Below the pieces are notes generated by a model. It was not told the origin of the DNA. It saw only the letters and a program-made list of their open reading frames with translations, and did not search any database. DNA of 64,000 nucleotides from Channa striata. Taxonomy: Eukaryota; Chordata; Actinopteri; Anabantiformes; Channidae. Shown one piece after another: positions 1 to 24,200 of the stretch; position 1 is the stretch's first letter; each line of letters opens with the position of its first letter. The position numbers and the translations under genes are program-made. The stretch is from NCBI GenBank assembly GCA_033026295.1, contig CM065173.1, forward strand, positions 6,861,517-6,925,516, in the 5' to 3' direction.

Positions 1-587
1 CTGCTTCGCTGCTCACAATCCACTTACAATACACAACCTGACAGTTTGATCCACAACTGTTCTTTTAGGTTAAAGTGGTAATTTTTTGTGTGACATATTC
101 ATATATATTATCAGTGCAACAAAACCCACAGTTTTATGATGTTGTAAGCTGGTGATGGTGGCAGGTACATTTACAGACATACGTTACTGTACTACAGTGT
201 TGTGCTTAAAGAAGTGAACAAGCGTGAAAGCAGAAGCAGGAGCACACTCGTTCTTTGGACTTGTGCTAAAATGTCAAGCTTTGTACTAAAGTCTGAGCTG
301 CACCTGTTCATATTCACACAGATTGGTGCATGTAGAGCCATATTTACTTTGTGGTGGTCATTCTTTTTTAGGGGAACGATCAGAACTTCTTCCTCAGCAA
401 ACAGCATTTATATTTTCACATAGTTTTATCTACCAAAGGCAGTTTCATCAACCAATGTTATGCAACCAGTGATTCGAAAGGTTTATTCAGTTTGAGGATT
501 TGGGTGATTGTTCATTGTTTACTTGTACATATTTTCAGACAGTAATATACTGTAAAATTTCTCTCTCACACGCATCCACGTGTCCAG

Positions 588-13894
<13,307 letters not shown>

Positions 13895-14477
13895 AGATGC
13901 TACAATTCTTTGACCTTTTTGGCTCGGATGTGATCAAGCGAATTGATTTATTTATTTTTGGGATCAAAATTGTTTAAATTACAGAGATACGTTTTTTTTT
14001 TCTGGTCTGCCTCCTCCTTCCTTTCCTACGGTATGACAGTACTGGACCTGACTGTGTGTTGTAGTCAGGAGTCATGTACCAAAAGCAAAACATGAAGAAT
14101 AAGGAATAAGGAAATTTTTACTTTTTTGAAAATTTGAATCTTCTGAAAATATTAGCTCTGCCAGTTACAAGTCACTACTTTTGCAGCATTACCATGTACT
14201 TTGTAAGTGTTTATAATGTTCTGGAGACATTAACTGAAACCAGCAGCTGCTTTTGAAAATGTCCAGCAGAAATTTCACTATATACAGTATCTAATCAAGA
14301 TACCATCAAGTAGCTATGTGCTAAAACATGCAACGCACCACTTTATTCCTTTAGAACTCAATTCATTAAATATCTCTGCTGACTTCTGGGTTTTCTGCAG
14401 ACCCACTTCTGTGGAATTTGAATCCATATTTGAGCGATGCATTGTTAAACCATTTCATTAAATGCTATTGTCTCCTA

Positions 14478-14483
14478 AATAAA
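14478..14483 (+). promoter_or_regulatory. Candidate pde6a polyadenylation signal AATAAA
   Basis: A canonical hexamer about 580 bases after the CAAX-frame stop, in AT-rich sequence without repeats. Another AATAAA at 15,181-15,186 sits in front of an interspersed-repeat tail and is a less likely alternative. Neither is proven. Confidence 0.4.
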
Positions 14484-15187
14484 CAGAATTCTAACATGTC
14501 AGTCCACATGCTTTCCATAGACATTGTGGTTATATCTATTTTTGGTTGATTCTTTGGTGGATCAACAAGAATGAGAAATGACTTGAGAAATATGGGGGGG
14601 GGACCTTATTTGTGCCCTTAATTAAAAAAAAAAAAGTTCTGGACATTTGTCTCAATGAGGAAAATGAGATGTTCAGAAAATTACAATGATAAAACACGAC
14701 TAATCAGGACTCTGTAGCTCCACTGTGGTTCTGATACTTAAATGCCGTCTTTTGTGATATTATATCCATAATATCTTGGACACTTGCAGAACCTGAGAAA
14801 GCACTGGTCAAGAACATGGTGCAAAACTAGGCGTTTTAATGTTCTGTGTGTGTATTTTGGGCTCAGGTCTCAACATTAGCTCTGTTGGCATCTTTGTCTC
14901 GGCATGTTTTACTTCATATTTTCAAACGGTTGCGATGTAAATGTCTGTAATGCAAATGCAGAAAGCTTAAAAACATGCTTTTCAGTTACTGCTGCTTTTG
15001 CTTGGCAGCAGTGGGTTTCCTGTATTTCGGGCAGTAGATTCTCCTCCATGACACTATGTAACATTTGTAGCATTGTGTACAACTTTCCCCTGTTTCATTT
15101 TCTGTTAGTGCTTGGAAATAATTGCTGAAAATTAAAGCATTTCTCACAACTCTGTCCTGACATTAATTTTGCTGTTTTGCAATAAAA

Positions 15188-15272
15188 AAATGACAGCTGG
15201 GATAGACTCCAGCCCCCTGCGACCCTGAAGAGGATCAGTCATTAAGATAACGGATGGATGGATGGATGGATG
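15188..15272 (+). mobile_element. 3' tail of the same teleost repeat, ending in (GGAT)n
   Basis: AATGACAGCTGGGATAGACT, CCAGCCCCCTGCGACCCTGA, then GGATGGATGGATGGATGG. This is the 3' end of the family seen at 12,645-12,838, truncated on its left, with a short tetranucleotide repeat as its tail. Confidence 0.65.
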
Positions 15273-15736
15273 GAGACTGGTAGGTGTGACCGGATCCAAG
15301 CGTTGCCTCTGTGGTGGCAGGAGGCTGTTTTACAGCTTTGCAGTTTTTGCCGCACTCAGATGCGAGTGACTGAAGGTGATGCAGGCAGAGAGAAGATTTC
15401 AAATGAGTTTCTTGTGTCTTACATGTTGAGACAGACATGTGGATGTAGCTGCTTTATTGAAAAATTGACCTATTGAGCTAGTGCTGTCATGTGCATGAGT
15501 GTACTGGACTATTTATGTGCACGCACATCAATAGCGTGGAGAGTGTTCAGATTTCTCTGTGTGTAAATTTGTCGTGCATCCACATTTAAATTCAGTGTAG
15601 TGTTTTTTTGTATTTTAGATTTAGCATGTTTGCACTATGATTTTGTCTTCAAGTGTTGGAATTACATTTCTAAGACTTAGAGCGGCTACAGTTTTCCTGC
15701 GTGCTTACTGAACTCTCACTGCACTTCTATTCCCAG

Positions 15737-15836
15737 AGAACATCTCTTTGGGAAAAGTCTCTTTTGAACCCTGAGGATTTACAATCCAGCAAGCATTTGA
15801 CTGACAGCAGTGTGGAGGAGCTGGTCGAGTGCAGTG
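15737..15836 (+). other. Exon-like open block of unknown affiliation
   Basis: A 100-nt open block lies between an acceptor-like TTCTATTCCCAG and a donor-like GTATGT, entering in phase 0 and leaving in phase 1. It would encode RTSLWEKSLLNPEDLQSSKH followed by LTDSSVEELVECS. I do not recognise the product. It could be an alternative 3' exon of pde6a, an exon of an unrecognised gene, or chance. No partner exon was found in 15,840-21,000. Confidence 0.25.
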
Positions 15837-16519
15837 GTATGTCACAGGCAGCGTGCATCAGTTACATTCCCGGGACAAACCAAAATGAAAATCTTTGCTT
15901 TAAAAAAAAACACACACCGTCTATAATCTTTATTGCAGTAGATTTTAATGTGAATCTTCAACATTTACTCTTCACTGTGGCTTACAAACGTCGAAACCCT
16001 GGTTGGTTGTAACCTAGATGCTTGTATGGCCTCATTTCTTACCACCATTTATCTTAGTTGCTCAGGTTTATTTTGACCTGCCAGTTACAAAAATCATGTT
16101 GCCTTTGAGCAGCTCACACTAACGACAGAGTAGGACACACTATGTGGGGAATGACAGGAAAAACAAATCCTCGGTCAAAAGCAGCACCCTTCAAAACAGA
16201 TGCATGTAGCGTGTTGGAAATCACACGGACATGTTAAGTGTCTGCAGCACTAATGCAGGACGGCTGCAGGAAACATGCACAAAGGACAAACTGCACAGCT
16301 GCTGGCAGGGTCTAATATCTGCCAGTCTGTACACGCGTGTGTGTGTGCGCTCTGGCTCTTTTTTCCACCTAGAGCCATAAATAACACGGTTATAAAACCT
16401 AACGTGATGCCATAGTGGCATAATAAAAACGGATTGCTGCTGGAGCCTCAACAGGGGGGTAGGACATGAGCCTAGTCCTCCCTCCCTCACACCGTAGTAA
16501 TATAAGAATAGCACGGATA

Positions 16520-16840
16520 CATAATCAAAGTGTGTCGTCAGTGGGCTGTGACGTAAGTGGCTATGACGTAAAGGCGTGCTGGGAGCTCAAAGGATTGCCG
16601 TATACGGTTGTGATGATCAGCGGAGCGGCTCTGACGCAGGGACAACCCGTGACTGCAGAGACAGAGAGAGAGAGAGGGAGAGGGAGGCAGAGCGGCAGCT
16701 GCAGTACACCCAGTGAGCCGGCAGGAAGGAAGCGTGAGCCTTTTTCTAGCGGCAATCAGGGGCAGTCGTGACTGCAGAGCTGCCAGCCTGCAAGCCACAG
16801 TGGGGAGGACGATGCAGGACTATTTATAGGACAACCATGC
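16520..16840. promoter_or_regulatory. Promoter- or enhancer-like patch with two CRE motifs
   Basis: Two TGACGTAA cAMP-response-like elements lie 15 bases apart at 16,549-16,556 and 16,564-16,571. They sit in a locally CpG-richer stretch with a GA-repeat tract (about 16,660-16,690) and a TATTTATA box at about 16,822. No gene is recognised on either side at a suitable distance, so the target is unknown. Confidence 0.3.
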
Positions 16841-17259
16841 ATGGTTCGGCTGCAGTTTCTAAGCAGAGGAGGCCACTTGACGTTCGTCGCTCGCAAGCAG
16901 ACCTGCATGGTCTGCAGTGTTTAGCTGAGGCTGTGTTTTGTAGAATCACCTGTCAAAGATTTTCTATTTTTATTTCATACACTGATTCAAATTTTCAAAG
17001 GTCAGTCATTTTGTGTTTCATTTGTAAGAAATGCTAGAGTTCCCAAGGACATATATATCTATATATCGCAAATTTAGAAGAAAGTGCACAGTAGATGTAG
17101 GATGACCCCATTTAAAGGAATAAATCTTGAATAGACATATTGGTAAAGGGCGAGTTCACCAATCCTCAACTCGCTTTCTATCCCTTTAGTTTGGGTGTAA
17201 TTCCACATTAATGCTTTAAAACCTTCCTTTAAAATATTTATCTGCTTCCAGCTGGAAAA

Positions 17260-17530
17260 CTCCTCCAGATGAAATCGCCTGGAGAAGTTTTCAAGATGAT
17301 GTCATCTGGAGGAGCTCTGGAAAAGCTTGACTACAAGGTTGACTATGATTTGAAACTCCAAAGTGGGAGCAACACAATCTGAAATAAACTGCAAGTGATG
17401 TCATCCGGAGGTGTTTTCAGCTAAAAGTAGAGAGATATTTCGATACTGGCAATTCAGAAGGAACTTTAATGTCATTCATTTACAGTTACTGCTCAAACTA
17501 GTTTTTCAGTATCAGTGAAGTCATCCTTTC
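17260..17530 (+). repeat. Unclassified interspersed repeat, copy 1
   Basis: It shares order and sequence with 47,718-47,983: ACTCCTCCAGATG, GGAGCTCTGGAAAAGC, AAGTGATGTCATC, GGAGG-GTTTT, and ATCAGTGAAG near the end. It contains inverted CTCCAGATGA / TGATGTCATCTGGAG motifs. No coding potential is seen. Confidence 0.55.
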
Positions 17531-18522
17531 AGGAAAAGTTAGTCATTTTTTTTATTAAAAAATCAAATTTAAAGACGACATAACACAGATTAATAATGAT
17601 CTGAGACAAAGATTAATGAGCTGTTGACGTGATAAAGTTGCCACACCAGCAGCACAGTCTGTTCAAATGTACAGACAAGCAGCAAGACAGTGTGAAACAA
17701 ATGCTAAAGTAGTTTCTGTTTTGCCCTTTCTCAAAGACAAAAGGATATTAAAGTGAAACAAAGAAATGTGAGAAATAATGTGATCTTGGGAGAACACATT
17801 GATTTGACCTTTTCATTATGGCTCATCTCACCTTCCTTTAATACATGCACAAAACCTGGCTATATGGTCTCGGTCACAGCAGGTGTGATGTATGTGGCTG
17901 CCTGCATCAACATGTCTCACGAGGACAGTTAAGAGGCTTATGTGAAAAGTCGAGCAGCATCTGCAGAGACCAACCGAAAGACAAAGTGCAACACAATGAA
18001 TTTCTGTGCATCTGTGCCGTGATACAACAGCAAATGCTGCTGTTCTGCGAAGCCCAGGTGCTCAGGTTCCCCATGGGCTGCTTCAGCAAGCTTGTGATTT
18101 ATAGGCAGCAGAAAACATATTCCCAAATTAGATCTATTTAATCTTTTGCAACCCTAATTTAACTAGGTTACAGTTTAATAAATGTTTGAATATTACAGAC
18201 TATATCAACATGACAATAAAACATTTACATGCAAAGTAGTCGAGTAAATCCAGCATTAAAAGGGACAGTGCATCTGCAAAAGGGGAAGTGTCATCTTCAG
18301 CATCGAAGCTCATCCCCAGACGGTGGCTCATAAAAATCATCGTTTTTAAAAAATTAAAGCCACTGAAGAGAGACTTGAGAAAGTGTCAGAGTTTATCTGC
18401 ATAAACACAGAAAAACCGGTGTGTGATGAATAAAGCCATCGTCTTCATTACCAGGCTCAGCAGTGTGTTTTCTGATAAGGTTTGTGTTTACAATCATCAT
18501 TATTGACATTATTTAGCATATA

Positions 18523-18561
18523 CGTGTGTGTGTGTGTGTATATATGTACACACACACATAT
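18523..18561. repeat. Palindromic TG-TATA-CA microsatellite
   Basis: A run of GT dinucleotides, then TATATATGTA, then a run of CA. The two arms are complementary and could form a hairpin or cruciform. Confidence 0.7.
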
Positions 18562-20328
18562 CAGGTAATTTATCCTATATGATATATATATGAGGTAATG
18601 TTTAGTCAAGCACACAAGTGATGTTTTTACTCACTTATGACAAAGAAATCAGTTTTTCTAAATTCATTTAAGAGTCCAAAAGTTTCGCCCATCTGAAGTT
18701 TCCGTCTTACAGTGACATAAAGATGAATGAGCAACAGTCGTGGAAACTAACTGTCTCTCATTTTGAGCAGTTCCAAGGTCGGATTTCAAAGGAAACATTA
18801 CAAAGTGCAGCCGTTATTTTACTCCTGTGACATAAACTTTCATTTTACTGCAGGACAGATCGACTTTATCCTCGGAATCTTCCAACCATCTGTGGCTCAT
18901 TAGTTTGATTAGTTCCTTTTATTTGTTGGAACTGAACAGAAAGTCCTGCTGCTGTCCCTCTTTGTTTCCACGCTACTTTTTGAATGAAAACTACTGGAAT
19001 CATCACTGACCAAATTTGACCCGGGGGTCCGTGATCATGTTCGATGTGAGCCCCATACTGTGGTCGATCCATTGATCCATTCAGTGGGAGCAAAGAGAAG
19101 GAGATCGTGCAGTTGCCTTAATGTACAAGATGCATAAAAACACTGTCTGAGCTGCTTATGTAGAAGAAAAATCCCTCTGATCACAGATTTCAGGACAAAA
19201 AAGAAAACCTTGAGGTAATGTGTTCGACACATATTTGAATTAGCATCATTTTGAGTGTCTCAAGCATTGGACAAAATGTGGCTGTTTTCATCTCAACATG
19301 AGGAGCTGGAACATAAAAACAAGTTATGGGGTTGATGGATGCATTTGGGTTTTGTCCTGGAGTTGAACTACAGCTCGTGCGGAGGACACGGCGTGTCTTC
19401 CTGCTCTGCACCGCACTGCAGAGCAGCTCCGCTCGCTGCAGTCACGACTGCCCAGCAGAAAAAACCCAACCCAGGACAGCAGGACGGAGGATGGCTGACA
19501 AGATCATTTCTAATTGTCTCCTTTCTCCTCTGGCTTTGGGCTGCACATTTAGACACCAGAGTCTGGAATGTCTCTTTGACGTCATGACCTAAAACATAAG
19601 CTGCATGTCCTAAACTAAGTAAAAGCATCTCAGCTTAAGAAATGAGACAAAAGGTTCATATTGCAGTGACCTGCTGTATAAACCAAATGTGTCGAGTTTA
19701 TTTGAATGGAAAATGATGCTCAGGTGTTTGAATCCAGGAGATGGGAGTCCACCATCAGGGGAACAAGGCAGAGCTGTGACTCGCTAAAAAGAACATTACT
19801 GCCCACCTACATTTAGTTTCAATCCTACGGGTAAACAAGAAGACTGCTGGACGACTACATTCCAACGTACAGAAGTAGTGTATGATTTTATGGCTCACGC
19901 AGCCGACCAACAAAGAGCTTGTTGCTCAACTGACAGTATCAGTCGCGTTTAGTTGATCACTATCGTCGTCTGCTTCGTTGCAACATTCGTGAACTTGGAT
20001 CTATTTATAATTTAGTGCTTAATCTTTACCTTCTGCTCTCCCATATCAGATTGAACATGATCTATATTCATATTTATTTATATTTATATTCAGCCTGGTA
20101 CATTGTGGCATTGTAATTTTTTTCTTGTGCCCTTTTTTGCTTTGTAAAACATTAATATTCTCATGTGTGAGACCGCAGACGAACTGTACAGCAGGGCTGG
20201 TACAGTGATGCCCTGTGCTCAGCCGTTATCAGCGCAGTCACTGACATGTGAATCACAGTCTAGCCAGGCAGAAAATTGCCAGCAGCCTGTTAATAGGATG
20301 CTGTTTAACCAGGGAAGGACACGGAAAG

Positions 20329-20330
<2 letters not shown>

Positions 20331-20364
<34 letters not shown>
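20331..20364 (+). repeat. (GT)n microsatellite
   Basis: An uninterrupted GT run of about 17 units in intergenic sequence. Confidence 0.95.
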
Positions 20365-20365
<1 letters not shown>

Positions 20366-20749
20366 CATGTGAGTTGGGCCAATTCTAGTGACGGTTACAG
20401 GAAGGCAGCTCTGACCCAAGGAACGTGGAAGCTCAGGTGAGTTGCTTCCACGTTGGGGAGTTTGGGTTTTGGCACCACAGGCTTAACAACTTTGCAAATG
20501 GGAAAAGGTCAAATGAACCTGGGAGCCAGATTCTTGCACTCCACCTTTAGCAGTAGACAACCTGCAGAAGTGATGAAGCCCAGGAACGAGACTGATGACG
20601 CATTAACAAAACTGCAGCAGCCACAGGAAGACATGACGCCCACGATGGATATGCTCAGTGTCAGAACGAAGATATGAAGAATGTCATCAGAACAGACAAA
20701 CTCATTCAGCACGTCACTCACATCATCATTGACCAAGTTCTGCAAGACA

Positions 20750-20935
20750 CCACCCAAAACTTTAGAACCACCTCGATAATAAACATAGTTGAACCATCAC
20801 CTTTATGGCAGTTTCAACCTAAAAAAGAAATTACAAAATTGTAAAAGACGAAATCATGGCAGAGCTGCTGTTTTGGATTGTATTTGATTGTTCGAGTGTG
20901 TGATATATCATGAATTATGGCTGATCGGTTTGTAT
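20750..20935 (+). mobile_element. Degraded copy of the 32.5-kb MITE-like repeat
   Basis: It shares GGCAGAGCTGCTGTTTTGGA (from 20,858) and the end ATTATGGCTGATCGG with the complete element at 32,518-32,780, in the same orientation. The left inverted terminus is missing or diverged. Confidence 0.5.
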
Positions 20936-21249
20936 TTGACAAAAGTGGTGAATCGAAATGAAAAAATAAAATGGAAAAACAATGATCTGAGTTTTTAACA
21001 TGTATTGTCAGATTAGGCAAAGCTTAAAGCTCCTTATTCCTCTGTCTCATTATTGTCCAAAGCTCAGAAACACGTCAGTGAACTTGCTGCTGTGCTCAGC
21101 AGAAACAAATTCACGCTTTTGTTGTTTTTGCTAAAATCACTTCCAATCAGAGTTCTGTCAATAGCAACATGTGGACCAGCGCATTAAAGCGCAAAGTGAC
21201 GTAATATTTCCAGAGACAAAATCAAGTCAAAAAATATTGTTCATTAGGA

Positions 21250-24200
21250 TTTTATTTGTTGGAGGCAAATCAATGAATATATGTACTTTATACAGTATAT
21301 GAGGAGCACATCTCTACAGTTTCATAATGTAAACAATCTCTGAAGAGAAATGTATTCAGTTTAAAAGGAAGCCATAGTCTTCTGTTTTAAACTATTTACA
21401 TGAATTAAAATATAATTTATAACATCAGATACTTCCGCTTCTATGAAACTAGATTTTAACAATTCAAAAATACTGAAATGCCTTTGTCTCCACATTCTCA
21501 AGACATATGAAATCACACAAAACTGAAAAAAAAAACAATTTAAAGACATCCAAACTAAGTGCCGTATAAATAAAAAAGAAGAAACTCAAAATAAAACCAA
21601 CATATGTAAAAATATAAAATTTCACTAAGTTTTTTTGTGTTTTACCAAAAAACTAAGTTAAAAAAGGAAAAAACGTATTATCATTAAACGTAAATAAACA
21701 ATTAAACCAATAGTAATTAAAAACAACAAAAAACAATTTATGCCCTTATGTCAAAATATTCTCTTCCACCAAACGAAAAAAACAAAACACCCACTCACAT
21801 TTAGCAGATTCTGACAGTTTGCAGTCCCTACTATTGCCTATTTGACATCACTGTCGCCATCAAGTTTGACAGGTTACCCATAGTTTGCGTGTATTGTACA
21901 ACTGTGGATGTTGAGACGTGACATATCGTGACAGATCATACACTGAAGTGGAATCTGAGTATCGCAGTATTGCAAGCTCTCCTGTCCTGGTAGGGGCTAA
22001 TTTGATGGTGCAGCCATCTGACAGATACTATGAACCAAAAAGAAACACACCGACAAAAGAAGTGTATCAGTGGGTCTGTGGCGTCGGAAACACGACTTTC
22101 ACTAAACCGACCAGCAAAAAACGTCGTGTTTTCCAGCCACAATCTTTACTGCTGAAGTTTTTAACTGTTTTGGTCAACTTGCCCGTTTTGAGTTTCACGG
22201 TTTTCTCGCCGTCCTCCATTTTTCGGAAATGAAGAGTGGAAAGAAAAGTATTGCATTCTGACGAGGGTAATTCCCTTTGGAAGTTTTCTTTTTTTTTCTT
22301 TTCTATTTTTTGGAACATTGCCCACAGACCTAAGACCTAGACCGAGTGGACAACGGTATTATGTTGAATGTGTTCTCAAAACACTGAGGAGAATGGTCAA
22401 CATCAACGTTTTCTATAAGAAAGTATATAATCATCTAGATATCTACACAAACACACAAATATATATTCATATATATGTATATACCTTTTTATAATATGGC
22501 TATTGAAAAAGATTTAATTACGTCAGTAATTATTTCAGAGACCACGCTGGACTGGAAAGGAGTTGAAACTGTAACAATAACAGCTAGTGGTAGCTTCACC
22601 CCCCCGTCCCCTACTGATTTTTAAGGCTTGCAATGATGTGAAAAATGTGGGAGTTTGGATGTTTGTCGCCTGCGGAACAACGGAGGCACCTTCACAGGCA
22701 CGACGGCCCCATCTGCAGAAATCCCATCACGTGCAGCTGTCCCGCAATTCCCTCCCATAACTGCAAAAGTCCATTTTGCGACATGATTTGTTAGTAAGCA
22801 GTTTGCCAACTAAAAGCAGACACGTGTTTCGTAGTGGAGAGGTCAGACTCGCTGAACAGATATTTGGTTTATGGCTTCTGACCAGTCAACGGACTTTAAG
22901 AACTGCTCTTCTGCGGCTTCATTCGAATATTCTACAGCTCGTTTCTGTAATGACGTCAGGGATTTCTACGGAGCGTACCTCAACATTTAACGGGGTCAAA
23001 CCAGCGACAACTTTTTTTTTCCTTTCGCTTTCCCTCCTGTCCACGTTTCTTTGCCAAAGTCATACGTGTTTAGTTATTAGCTGATACTGTTATACAAGTA
23101 AGTGTCCAGTGCAACTCGGATCGAACTAACCTGTGCACCATCAAAATGTGGTAATAACATAGTTACAACTGCTTCCCTTGAACAAGAAGAAAATATTGTG
23201 ACGATATCTCACTACTTGGGACGTTATTTGTGCAAGAGTATACTATTAGTACGATCTGTTTTATACGTCGTGGTATGTGTTTCACGATTCCACTGAACAC
23301 AATCTTCCTGTAGTTTTTTTTTTTTTTGTCGGTCTTGTGTTAACAGCAGTCTACACACAGCACAGTAGCCTGTTGAGTCCACAAAGATACACAAATCCTC
23401 AGAGATTGTTGCACCTCAACAATCCACCACACACTGTACATTATTACCTCAGTTTTTTTTTTCAGAAAGGCTGTCTTAAAGATAAGATTATTATATTGCA
23501 TCTTAAATTGACTTTTAAGAAAACAGAAAGAAAATCAAAAAAATATGAAGTCATTTTATAAACAGCAAAAGAAATAGAACCTTCTAGTGTGATAGTCTAA
23601 AGGGATACTTGAATATTTTTTGTCTTTCTTATACAAAAGTATTGGACTCTGTGTGACGTTATTTTCTTCCCTGTACTGAACAAAACCAACCTGATCTGCC
23701 CACGTCCTGTCTGATTAGCGATCAACTGTGACCTGCCACCTTTAAATAAAACAACCCAAACAACAGAAAAAAAACCCAGAAAAAACACACAATACATTTT
23801 CTGTTTACAATGAGGCATAGTGCTATATACACATTACATATTCATATATTATAATTTATCATTTTCAATATGTAAACCAGCACATTCTCTCACTTTTTAG
23901 TAGTATACATACTAAGCACAAGTACTCATTCAGTTGTTCGTGATTATTATAGCTTTTTTTTTTACAGTAATTATTTTCCCTTTTTTAACGTTTACACCGT
24001 GTTTCTCAATCAGTATGTATAGCACTAAACTGTTAGTTTTGGACGTCAGTGAGCCTGCAGAAGGTCCATCCTTCCAGGTCACTTCACTTGCTGTTTTTTT
24101 TTTTTTAATACACTGAATAAGGCGCCTTTGTACTTAGTGTGCGTTCCTAATAAAGTCAAAGGAGAATCGAGTGATGTAAACATTCAATTTTTTGTGTGTT

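Larger units (their letters stand above)
13914..21250. other. Intergenic region between convergent genes
   Basis: No conserved coding exon is recognised across these 7.3 kb. Contents: probable pde6a 3' UTR, the repeat tail at 15.2 kb, the orphan exon-like block at 15.74 kb, the CRE-containing patch at 16.5 kb, a repeat at 17.3 kb shared with intron sequence at 47.7 kb, a palindromic microsatellite at 18.5 kb and a degraded repeat at 20.8 kb. Open frames such as 17,845-18,141 and 19,326-19,592 show no family resemblance. Confidence 0.5.
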
